DNA of 30,410 nt from a virus: IMG/VR virus record IMGVR_UViG_3300009154_002812, positions 1-30,410 of that record; one strand, written 5' to 3'. A program made the translations under genes and the position numbers. Shown here in pieces: positions 1-4,490 of this stretch. Position 1 is the stretch's first letter; the number at the start of each line of letters is the position of its first letter. Below the pieces are notes generated by a model. That model did not search any database, was not told where the DNA came from, and saw only the letters and a list, made by a program, of their open reading frames with translations.

Positions 1-53
1 AACCTACAATAGCAGAGTCAAAGTCTGTTGTGTTACCACTACACTACCCGGGA
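1..53 (-). tRNA. trnQ: tRNA-Gln(TTG), 3' part outside the window
   Basis: The complement begins with a 5' acceptor strand at 53-47, followed by TA at positions 8-9, a D-arm with a GTGT/ACAC stem, and an anticodon arm whose seven-base loop CTTTGAC reads TTG (glutamine). One anticodon-stem pair (A27/C43) does not match. The variable loop is just reached at the window edge, so the T-arm and 3' acceptor strand are not visible. It is the last visible member of a minus-strand tRNA array and lies 7 nt after tRNA-Ile. Confidence 0.8.
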
Positions 54-60
54 ATAAATT

Positions 61-137
61 TGGTAGCCTCACCCTGACTCGAACAGGGGACCTTCCGCTT
101 ATCAAGCGGATGCTCTAACCAACTGAGCTATGAGGCT
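61..137 (-). tRNA. trnI: tRNA-Ile(GAT)
   Basis: A full cloverleaf is visible: acceptor AGCCTCA/TGAGGCT, TA at positions 8-9, D-arm GCTC/GAGC, anticodon arm TCCGC/GCGGA with loop TTGATAA (anticodon GAT), a TTCGAGT T-loop, and an encoded CCA end at 63-61. It is canonical in every arm. It sits 8 nt from tRNA-Met in the same direction, consistent with one processed precursor. Confidence 0.97.
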
Positions 138-145
138 AAACTGTT

Positions 146-220
146 TGGTGGATGTAAGTAGATTTGAACTACTGACCTATTCCGTATGAAGGAATTGCAC
201 TACCGCTGTGCTATACATCC
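146..220 (-). tRNA. trnM: tRNA-Met(CAT), elongator type or tRNA-Ile2
   Basis: Acceptor GGATGTA/TACATCC is fully paired, the anticodon stem ATTCC/GGAAT closes the loop TTCATAC (anticodon CAT), the T-loop is TTCAAAT, and CCA is encoded. The G1-C72 pair argues against an initiator tRNA, which has a mismatch there. CAT can also belong to the lysidine-modified tRNA-Ile2, and sequence alone does not decide this. It is separated from tRNA-His by only 2 nt. Confidence 0.95.
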
Positions 221-222
221 AT

Positions 223-298
223 TGGGGTGAAGGACGAGACTTGAACTCGCAACAACTGGAATCACAATCCAGGGCTCTACCATTGAGCTACCGACACC
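223..298 (-). tRNA. trnH: tRNA-His(GTG) with a mismatched acceptor stem
   Basis: The anticodon stem CTGGA/TCCAG closes the loop TTGTGAT (GTG, histidine). The extra 5' G (G-1) facing C73, typical of tRNA-His, is present, and CCA is encoded. Acceptor strands GTGTCGG and CCTTCAC leave two adjacent mismatches in the middle of the stem (U4/U69 and C5/U68), while the pairs on both sides are G-C. The other arms are intact, so it is probably still a tRNA, but the stem is unusual. Confidence 0.9.
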
Positions 299-304
299 AT
301 ATGT

Positions 305-391
305 TGGAGGAAGATAACAGAATCGAACTGTCACCGTGTAAACAGTGGGACGGTTTTCAAGACCGTGTCCGCGCCATGCAGCCTATCTTCC
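305..391 (-). tRNA. trnS: tRNA-Ser(TGA), class II with long variable arm
   Basis: Acceptor GGAAGAT/ATCTTCC is fully paired. The anticodon stem ACGGT/ACCGT closes the loop CTTGAAA (TGA, serine), a long variable arm follows as expected for serine, the T-loop is TTCGATT, and CCA is encoded. The discriminator base is U, whereas bacterial tRNA-Ser normally has G73. The 61-residue ORF upstream ends 2 nt before the 5' end, so the two may share a transcript. Confidence 0.95.
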
Positions 392-393
392 TA

Positions 394-579
394 TTATGCT
401 TTTTTATCTACTTGATGATTACTATGTGTAGGTTCTAATTTACCTACTTTATCATATAGATACTGTACAACTTCTAAGTATTGTTTATTAGTTGCAGGAT
501 CTTGTAATGTTTTATAAACTGTTGTACGATATTGATGATTGGTAATATCGTTTACCGCTGATATAGTTTGAATTATCAT
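394..579 (-). CDS. hypothetical protein, 61 residues
   Basis: The open frame from the ATG at 579 encodes a hydrophilic 61-residue protein with no membrane segment or motif I recognise. A GTG further upstream at 618 would add 13 hydrophobic residues, but it would overlap the divergent gene that starts at 608, so the ATG is preferred. No clear Shine-Dalgarno sequence precedes it. The stop lies 2 nt from the 5' end of tRNA-Ser. The 28-nt gap to the divergent gene is almost pure A/T and contains the palindrome TATTTATTAATAAATA. The coding character is plausible but unsupported by any family. Confidence 0.5.
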   Translation of the reverse strand: MIIQTISAVNDITNHQYRTTVYKTLQDPATNKQYLEVVQYLYDKVGKLEPTHSNHQVDKKA

Positions 580-607
580 AATGTATGTATTTATTAATAA
601 ATACAGT

Positions 608-1159
608 ATGATACTCACAACAACTCCAATTAAGCAACATACTCAGTTAGTACATTTAGATATGCCATACACATATGAAGAAGTTTTAAATGAGCTAAAC
701 ACATATGAGTTTAATGAAATTCATCCTTATCGTTATAATTCTGCAATAACCACCAAAATTCTTAGTGAAATAAGACAACTAATAGTTGACTACTCTTTTA
801 TAGATAAATTTTATGAAATAAAAGATTTTCAAAAGTTGTGGAATAATGTATCTAAGGAAGAACTTAAAAAAAAATGTAAGTTCGATTGTTCTTTACATCT
901 TGATAAACCTAAATTTTCTCTTACACCCCACCTTGATAGTAGACAAATTGTAATAGTTGGGATGATTTTCTTGAACCCAGTGAATGATATTAAACAAAAC
1001 TCTGTACTATATGATACAGAAAATATGCTGAATCCACAATATGTACCTTCATCATTTGGAGAAGGATGGGTTATGGCTAATGCACATAACACATGGCACT
1101 CAGGTGGAAACTCATCTGACTATGATAGATATAGTATATTGTTCACCTATACCATATAG
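608..1159 (+). CDS. Fe(II)/2-oxoglutarate-dependent oxygenase-like protein
   Basis: The 183-residue product has the facial triad of Fe(II)/2OG oxygenases: H108-x-D110 (TPHLDSR), a distal H164 (NTWHSGG), and R174 ten residues later (DRYSILF), the usual 2-oxoglutarate-anchoring position. The N-terminal hundred residues are mostly helical and unassigned. This is the only plus-strand protein gene I support in the window. It is divergent from the 394-579 ORF and sits between two tRNA groups. The ATG at 608 was preferred over the ATG at 581; neither has a clear ribosome binding site, and an AATAAATA motif lies at 596-603. It is distinct from the oxygenases of the 2483-12903 operon but uses the same fold. 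The substrate is unknown. Confidence 0.72.
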   Translation: MILTTTPIKQHTQLVHLDMPYTYEEVLNELNTYEFNEIHPYRYNSAITTKILSEIRQLIVDYSFIDKFYEIKDFQKLWNNVSKEELKKKCKFDCSLHLDKPKFSLTPHLDSRQIVIVGMIFLNPVNDIKQNSVLYDTENMLNPQYVPSSFGEGWVMANAHNTWHSGGNSSDYDRYSILFTYTI

Positions 1160-1179
1160 ATATTTATACTATCATGATT

Positions 1180-1256
1180 ACAATGTAAATTGGATTTGAA
1201 CCAACATTTCCAGGACAAGACGCCGGGTTTCCTAGCTATTTAGAAGATTACATTGT
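1180..1256 (-). ncRNA. tRNA-like element, degenerate, no CCA
   Basis: The complement folds like a tRNA: a 9-bp terminal helix ACAATGTAA/TTACATTGT, a D-arm-like TTCT/GGAA stem, a T-arm GTTGG/CCAAT with a canonical TTCAAAT loop, and a four-base variable loop. The anticodon arm is poor. It has either a 7-base loop reading CTT with one C/C mismatch, or an 8-base loop with one C/T mismatch. No CCA is encoded, unlike every complete tRNA in the array, and the D-loop lacks the GG pair. It may be a decayed tRNA or a structured processing element. Confidence 0.5.
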
Positions 1257-1266
1257 TACCATATAG

Positions 1267-1334
1267 AAACACACTGGCTTGCAAGACTCCTACTAACCTT
1301 TCGATAGATGTCGCAGTTAGTATTCAATGTGTTT
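1267..1334 (-). ncRNA. Structured element of nested inverted repeats
   Basis: Three nested pairings are visible: an outer AAACACA (1267-1273) with TGTGTTT (1328-1334), an inner TACTAAC (1291-1297) with GTTAGTA (1316-1322), and a small CGA/TCG (1302-1304/1311-1313). The segment 1277-1284 holds the palindrome CTTGCAAG. There is no T-loop consensus and no canonical anticodon arm, so it is not a normal tRNA. It lies between the tRNA-like element and tRNA-Lys and has no ORF. The strand is inferred from its neighbours. Confidence 0.4.
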
Positions 1335-1339
1335 TTATA

Positions 1340-1413
1340 TGGTAGGGGTGTTCGGGAACGATCCGAATTTTACCGGTTAAAAGCCGGTTACTTCACCTTA
1401 AAGTTTCACCCCC
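1340..1413 (-). tRNA. trnK: tRNA-Lys(TTT), non-canonical core
   Basis: Acceptor GGGGGTG/CACCCCT (first pair G-U), D-arm ACTT/AAGT with a TAAGGTG loop, anticodon arm ACCGG/CCGGT with loop CTTTTAA (TTT, lysine), T-stem TTCGG/CCGAA and an encoded CCA are all present. Two nearly universal positions differ: position 8 is A instead of U, and the T-loop is ATCGTTC, so 54/58 would be A/U instead of U/A. It is the close paralogue of the neighbouring tRNA-Lys(CTT), 3 nt away. Confidence 0.88.
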
Positions 1414-1416
1414 ATA

Positions 1417-1490
1417 TGGTCCCACACCACGGTAACGATCCGTGTTTTACCGGTTAAGAGCCGGTTACATCACCTTAATGTTTGTGAGGG
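1417..1490 (-). tRNA. trnK: tRNA-Lys(CTT), non-canonical core
   Basis: The anticodon arm is identical to the TTT paralogue except for base 34: ACCGG-CTCTTAA-CCGGT, anticodon CTT. The D-arm is ACAT/ATGT and the T-stem CACGG/CCGTG, both with compensatory changes relative to the neighbour. Acceptor CCCTCAC/GTGTGGG has one U/U mismatch, and CCA is encoded. Like its paralogue it has A at position 8 and an ATCGTTA T-loop. Paired changes in several stems suggest both copies are maintained. Confidence 0.87.
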
Positions 1491-1525
1491 ATGGATTCGT
1501 AAATATTTTCTTTTACGTGCCATCC
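1489..1525. other. Imperfect hairpin at the 5' side of tRNA-Lys(CTT)
   Basis: GGATGG (1489-1494) pairs with CCATCC (1520-1525), and inside it CGTAAA (1498-1503) pairs with TTTACG (1512-1517). The outer arm overlaps the first two bases of the tRNA gene, so it could influence 5' processing. No T-tract follows on either strand, so a terminator is unlikely. Confidence 0.4.
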
Positions 1526-1552
1526 AGGACCATACGGGGGTCTAAGATGACA

Positions 1553-1576
1553 CTATCGTTTACCTGAACGTTTCAT
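1553..1576 (-). CDS. Seven-codon ORF with a strong ribosome binding site (uncertain)
   Basis: The complement has AAAAGGAGAACGAC directly before an ATG, one of the best Shine-Dalgarno sites in the window, yet the frame MKRSGKR stops at a TAG after seven codons. Beyond the TAG the same frame stays open for 25 more codons to a TAA at 1475, entering tRNA-Lys(CTT). It could be a leader peptide, a ribosome-loading site, or the remnant of a broken small gene. I have no family support for it. Confidence 0.25.
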   Translation of the reverse strand: MKRSGKR

Positions 1577-1597
1577 GTCGTTCTCCTTTTAAAAATT

Positions 1598-1676
1598 TGG
1601 TACCCTGCCCCGGAGTCGAACCGAGAAAACTCTTCCTTTTGAGAGAAGCGACTTTGCCAAATTTGTCTAGCAGGGC
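1598..1676 (-). tRNA. trnL: tRNA-Leu(CAA) with a short variable loop
   Basis: Acceptor GCCCTGC/GCAGGGT, TA at positions 8-9, anticodon stem CTTCT/GGAAG closing the loop CTCAAAA (CAA, leucine), T-stem CTCGG/CCGGG with a TTCGACT loop, and an encoded CCA are visible. The D-stem is weak (GAC/GTC). The variable region is only about six bases (AGTTTT), whereas bacterial tRNA-Leu is class II with a long variable arm. The decoding assignment rests on the anticodon; charging by LeuRS is less certain. Confidence 0.85.
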
Positions 1677-1683
1677 ATATGTT

Positions 1684-1760
1684 TGGTGCGACCGGAGAGA
1701 TTCGAACTCCCGACTCCTAAGTTCGTAGCCTAGTACTCTATCCAACTGAGTTACGGTCGC
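1684..1760 (-). tRNA. trnR: tRNA-Arg(ACG)
   Basis: This is a canonical cloverleaf: acceptor GCGACCG/CGGTCGC, D-arm ACTC/GAGT, anticodon stem CTAGG/CTTAG closing the loop CTACGAA (ACG, arginine), T-loop TTCGAAT, and an encoded CCA. An ACG anticodon normally needs A34-to-inosine editing by the host TadA enzyme. Its two 5'-terminal bases are also the last bases of a long inverted repeat at 1759-1835. Confidence 0.97.
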
Positions 1761-1835
1761 ATTCTATAACACACTGAATGCCTTTTCCTTGCGTCAGGGG
1801 TAAGGGGCAGTGTTCGTCAATGTATTATAGAATGC
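1759..1835 (-). ncRNA. Long imperfect hairpin upstream of tRNA-Arg
   Basis: GCATTCTATAA (1759-1769) pairs with TTATAGAATGC (1825-1835). Inside, ACACTG (1771-1776) pairs with CAGTGT (1808-1813), and CCTTTTCC pairs with GGGGTAAGG apart from one mismatch and G-U pairs. The result is one extended stem of roughly 75 nt whose base touches the 5' end of tRNA-Arg. No ORF of note lies in it. It could be a processing signal or a small RNA. The strand is inferred from the tRNAs. Confidence 0.45.
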
Positions 1836-1849
1836 CGTGTATTGCTACA

Positions 1850-1938
1850 CAACATGATAGGGTTGATACCCTATCCAGTAGTCTTACTAACATGTTGTCT
1901 CCATGTTTTCATGTATACTGTCCGCCCATTCTATACAT
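1850..1938. other. Series of hairpins in a non-coding stretch
   Basis: A perfect hairpin GATAGGGT-TGAT-ACCCTATC occupies 1856-1875. It sits inside a wider CAACATG (1850-1856) / CATGTTG (1891-1897) repeat. A second hairpin, ATGTATA (1911-1917) with TATACAT (1932-1938), follows. A third, GTCTATCAG/CTGATAGAC, spans about 1978-2012 and overlaps the end of the 48-residue ORF. The stretch 1836-1981 contains no convincing gene. Confidence 0.45.
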
Positions 1939-1981
1939 TTTGCGCTGTATTACGGCTCTCGTTGCCTATTCACGCTGTCTA

Positions 1982-2128
1982 TCAGTTTACCTTATACAGG
2001 ATCTGATAGACCTTTGCACGTTGTAACTTGTTAGCTATCAACTGTGCTAGTTGTTCCTTTGTCAAAACATGATTGCTAAACCAATCACGCTTTGTTTCAG
2101 AAGTTTTGTATTGTATCTCTTTATCCAT
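1982..2128 (-). CDS. Small hypothetical protein, 48 residues
   Basis: The ATG at 2128 opens a 48-residue frame (begins MDKEIQYKTSETKRDW, ends KVYQILYKVN) with the amphipathic, Lys/Gln-rich composition of a small helical phage protein. AGAGAGGA precedes the start by about ten bases. I do not recognise a family. A near-perfect sigma70 promoter straddles the start codon, so the ORF would be translated from readthrough of the upstream unit or from an internal start. The stop lies in a hairpin arm. Confidence 0.5.
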   Translation of the reverse strand: MDKEIQYKTSETKRDWFSNHVLTKEQLAQLIANKLQRAKVYQILYKVN

Positions 2129-2138
2129 TTATTGTCAA
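2103..2138 (-). promoter_or_regulatory. sigma70-type promoter P2
   Basis: On the complement, TTGACA (2138-2133) is followed after exactly 17 bases by TACAAT (2115-2110): a perfect -35 and a 5/6 -10 box. Transcription would start near 2103 and run toward the tRNA array. It begins 12 nt beyond the terminator at 2150-2186, an arrangement that would restart transcription for the tRNAs. Confidence 0.7.
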
Positions 2139-2149
2139 ATCCTCTCTGT

Positions 2150-2186
2150 ACAAAACAAAAAACCTGAGAGTCTTGCGATTCCCAGG
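2150..2186 (-). terminator. Rho-independent terminator
   Basis: The complement reads CCTGGGAATC-GCAA-GACTCTCAGG (2186-2163), a ten-position stem with one mismatch and one G-U pair closed by a GCAA tetraloop, followed directly by TTTTTTGTTTTG. It ends the transcript started at about 2425, after roughly 275 nt. Confidence 0.85.
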
Positions 2187-2218
2187 GTCTTGATAAATTT
2201 AGTTATAATGTTAACTTG

Positions 2219-2356
2219 TTACCTAGTCCCCGGGCTTCTCTCTTGGTTATCATTTGAGCCGCGAATACTTGTTGGATATGCTGGTACAAAGGATACACTG
2301 GCTATCGTTAGCCACTGTCCGGTATGTTTCAGCATGTTACAAGTTTTATTCATCAT
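2219..2356 (-). CDS. Small ORF inside a promoter-terminator unit, 45 residues
   Basis: The two consecutive ATG codons at 2356/2353 open a 45-codon frame (begins MMNKTCNMLKHTGQW, ends SPGTR) that stops 33 nt before the terminator. The Shine-Dalgarno match is weak. A hairpin (TGGCTA-ACGA-TAGCCA on the complement) lies inside the frame. I recognise no family. It is the longest frame of a discrete transcript bounded by promoter P1 and the terminator, so it is either a small phage peptide gene or part of a structured RNA. Confidence 0.35.
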   Translation of the reverse strand: MMNKTCNMLKHTGQWLTIASVSFVPAYPTSIRGSNDNQERSPGTR

Positions 2357-2366
2357 AGTCTTTTAT

Positions 2367-2399
2367 TTAGTCCTGGTTGTAAATTAGTGTAATTAACAT
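2367..2399 (-). CDS. Ten-codon leader-like ORF (uncertain)
   Basis: The first ATG on the P1 transcript that opens a frame lies about 25 nt after the predicted start and encodes MLITLIYNQD before a TAA. AAAAAAGGTG lies upstream as a possible ribosome binding site. The stop is 10 nt before the start of the 45-residue ORF, so it could couple to it. It may be fortuitous. Confidence 0.25.
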   Translation of the reverse strand: MLITLIYNQD

Positions 2400-2423
2400 A
2401 TGTTTTTACACCTTTTTTCAATT

Positions 2424-2460
2424 CATGCTGAAGTATAGCATAGATTGGAATTAATGTCAA
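2424..2460 (-). promoter_or_regulatory. sigma70-type promoter P1
   Basis: On the complement, TTGACA (2460-2455) is followed by a 17-base spacer and TATACT (2437-2432): a perfect -35 and a 5/6 -10 box. The predicted start is near 2425. It lies just downstream of the last gene of the PP-loop operon and 22 bp from a duplicated palindrome. It would be read by the host RNA polymerase. Confidence 0.8.
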
Positions 2461-2482
2461 CTTCTTTTTTAGGCGGTTTACC

Positions 2483-2508
2483 CTAAACGTTTAGACCTAA
2501 ACGTTTAG
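2483..2508. repeat. Two copies of the 12-bp palindrome CTAAACGTTTAG
   Basis: Perfect copies lie at 2483-2494 and 2497-2508, separated by two bases (14-bp period), so they could also pair as one hairpin. They encode the last residues and stop of the 310-residue PP-loop protein and lie 22 bp upstream of the -35 box of P1. AAACGTTT cores are typical of LacI-family operators, so a regulatory role is possible, but this is inference. Confidence 0.6.
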
Positions 2509-3415
2509 AGATGTGTCTTTGCACCCTGGCATCAGTGTTTTTATAGAAAGAAATCAATTCTTGTATTGGTATTATGATATGATGTTTGTCATATCTAACT
2601 TTATTAAGCAATGAATCGTTTTCTATCCAATCTATTTTTTCAAATCCTGTCAATTTTGGAAAGTATAATAATTCATCTCTCCAATACTTAGCCAAGAAGA
2701 AAGGTTTAACATAATACTCGTATCTTAGCACGTGGGGTATTTTTTTATGTTCTTGATTAGCTGCCTTTTCCATAATCAACCCGTTATCTTCAAAATATTC
2801 CCAACTGTGCAGGAACTGTTCAACTAGAGGATCTGATATGCAACTAAGCCACAACTCACTGGTGTCACCAAATATTACAATTTTACCTGATCGGTTTTCT
2901 ATAGCAGTCAATGCTCTATGTCTGGATACGTCAGGATCAAACCAACCATAATAAACATAATGTAATTTTTTTCTAAGCAACAACCATGGGGTTGACATAC
3001 ATTGCACTATATCATAATCATTTGGTAATTCTTTAACAAATAAATGTTGTAATGCGTGGTTAGGATGAACATCTGTTTGTTGCGCTATGTGTTCTATTTC
3101 TTCTCTTCGGGTATTTGGATTAATGTTGATTACGTTAGTCTTAAAACCATACTTTTTTTCTAAAAGTTTTACATTTTCGTATTCAGTTTCATTATAGCCG
3201 TCGACTCGTAGAAATGAGCATTCTACTGGAATGTCTTGAGTCTTTAGACTATGAAGTACTAATTGACTATCTAATCCACTACTTAAACAAAGCATCAATT
3301 TATCAGACGCAATTTCTCTAGCACGCCTGTCAAATTCTTCTCTATAGTTACCAATTTTTCTATTACTACTAGTGATATCTATATAGAACTTATAATCGTC
3401 AAATCCATATATCAT
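2483..3415 (-). CDS. PP-loop ATPase, asparagine-synthetase/QueC-like (copy 1)
   Basis: The 310-residue product carries the ATP-pyrophosphatase loop SSGLDS at residues 45-50, a following Rossmann-like region with the E-x-x-N...YGF pattern near residues 78-92, and an SGK...FGD-TSELW segment near residue 180. Such PP-loop enzymes adenylate a carboxylate or carbonyl carbon so that a nitrogen or sulfur nucleophile can attack. The N-terminal glutaminase domain of AsnB is absent, so ammonia or an amine must come from elsewhere. The start follows the upstream stop by 1 nt without a clear Shine-Dalgarno, suggesting translational coupling. It is the last gene of the 12903-2483 operon. The C-terminal codons coincide with two 12-bp palindromes. 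The loop resembles those of the 5913-7364 and 12031-12903 products. Confidence 0.75.
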   Translation of the reverse strand: MIYGFDDYKFYIDITSSNRKIGNYREEFDRRAREIASDKLMLCLSSGLDSQLVLHSLKTQDIPVECSFLRVDGYNETEYENVKLLEKKYGFKTNVININPNTRREEIEHIAQQTDVHPNHALQHLFVKELPNDYDIVQCMSTPWLLLRKKLHYVYYGWFDPDVSRHRALTAIENRSGKIVIFGDTSELWLSCISDPLVEQFLHSWEYFEDNGLIMEKAANQEHKKIPHVLRYEYYVKPFFLAKYWRDELLYFPKLTGFEKIDWIENDSLLNKVRYDKHHIIIPIQELISFYKNTDARVQRHISKRLGLNV

Positions 3416-3416
3416 A

Positions 3417-4154
3417 TCAAATTAAATTAAAGTGTTCGGTAATACCTGCTTTTTGAGCCCATTCTTTAGTAAACATTCCGTCTACTCTAAGACTCCATGC
3501 AGTGTATTGGGGATGACCGATACTAGAGTGAATGTTGTTCGTATTAAACACGCAGGCTTTAGCATTAGAGTAATGCACTTCATTTGTATCAGGATCTAAC
3601 AATCTTAGTTGTTTTGGAATTTTACCAGTTAACCAAATAAAAGGATCGTTTTTTTTTACCGTACTATCTGCAGGATAGTCTCTGTGATATGCGGTAGTTT
3701 GTCCAGGTTCGTTTATCCAAAAAATTACTCTACCATATGTGCTGAAACAATTTTGTGAATCTATCCAATCAAATAAAAATTTAAATTGGTCATCAAAAGA
3801 AAAAAGTGATGTAAATTCTCTTAGGTGTTTTGCCGAATATGTTGCCGGGTATCCTATATTTCCCCTTAGTACAAAATTAGTACCCAATGTAGCAGTGCCC
3901 AATAATTTGGCATAAATCCCTGCTTCTTTAAGTGTCATCTTATCGTGTAAGGAAGATTTTAATATTTGATCACGTTTTGCATAAACTGATACAGTGTTTT
4001 GGTCAAATAATGTATTTTGCGAGGTACCGGATGGAGAAAAATGTTGATGGTTTTTTGATAATGTATAACATATTTTATCGTTTATAGCATCAAATGACGC
4101 CATATCCAAATAACTTTCTAAGTTATAGAATATCTGATTGTTGATTAATTTCAT
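3417..4154 (-). CDS. Fe(II)/2-oxoglutarate-dependent oxygenase-like protein
   Basis: The 245-residue product has H157-x-D159 (TAYHRDYP), a distal H209 (NTNNIHSS) and R223 (AWSLRVDG), the complete iron and 2-oxoglutarate ligand set of the cupin-fold oxygenases. The NEPGQTTAYHRD segment resembles the aspartyl/asparaginyl hydroxylase-like branch. Such enzymes hydroxylate, desaturate or cyclise unactivated C-H bonds. The gene follows the ABM-like gene by 14 nt and precedes the PP-loop gene by 1 nt. It is one of three such oxygenases in the operon. The substrate is not predictable. Confidence 0.75.
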   Translation of the reverse strand: MKLINNQIFYNLESYLDMASFDAINDKICYTLSKNHQHFSPSGTSQNTLFDQNTVSVYAKRDQILKSSLHDKMTLKEAGIYAKLLGTATLGTNFVLRGNIGYPATYSAKHLREFTSLFSFDDQFKFLFDWIDSQNCFSTYGRVIFWINEPGQTTAYHRDYPADSTVKKNDPFIWLTGKIPKQLRLLDPDTNEVHYSNAKACVFNTNNIHSSIGHPQYTAWSLRVDGMFTKEWAQKAGITEHFNLI

Positions 4155-4168
4155 TTACTATTATTTAC

Positions 4169-4465
4169 TTAAACTTGTTCTTGCCAGAAAAAAAGTATAT
4201 CATGCTTGGAATTGTATTGTGCTCTAGCACGCCAATTTGGTACTAAGACAGGGTCATCTCTAAATGGTTCCCAATCAGCTTTGCTTGTCCATGTAGCATT
4301 GATTGTTTGAACATATTTATCCTCGCTAATAGTGGTTAAATATTCCTCAATTGCCCCGGTATTTTTATAGGTTGTGTTAATGTGTTCCTGTATTTCTTCG
4401 GGAAACTGCCAAAAAGGTATTGTTTTATCTGACCTAAAAGATGTTATTGTATATTTAAAACTCAT
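4169..4465 (-). CDS. Small conserved-type protein, dimeric alpha/beta barrel-like
   Basis: The 98-residue product has the pattern of ABM/ferredoxin-like dimeric alpha/beta barrels: a helix with EEYLTTISED, a beta strand QTINATW and the segment SKADWEPFRDDPVL near residues 61-74. Family members include small monooxygenases and stress proteins, but I see no specific catalytic signature. AGGAG lies 10 bases before the ATG, and a GATAAATA motif at 4485-4492 (overlapping the upstream stop) may be a late promoter. It sits inside the modification-type operon between a PP-loop ATPase and a 2OG oxygenase. Confidence 0.6.
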   Translation of the reverse strand: MSFKYTITSFRSDKTIPFWQFPEEIQEHINTTYKNTGAIEEYLTTISEDKYVQTINATWTSKADWEPFRDDPVLVPNWRARAQYNSKHDILFFWQEQV

Positions 4466-4490
4466 ACTTATGTGCTCCTATCTGTATTTA

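Noticed and set aside
208-438. Plus-strand frame across the tRNA genes
   Set aside because: It is formed by the antisense of tRNA-His and tRNA-Ser.
1267-1334. Hammerhead ribozyme or ordinary tRNA
   Set aside because: No CUGAUGA core on either strand and no TTCRA-type T-loop or anticodon arm.
1778-2026. Plus-strand frame of 82 codons
   Set aside because: It covers the hairpin series and lacks a ribosome binding site; composition looks non-coding.
2073-2387. Plus-strand frame of 104 codons
   Set aside because: It runs across the terminator and one promoter of the opposite strand and overlaps the small ORFs; no family or start signal.
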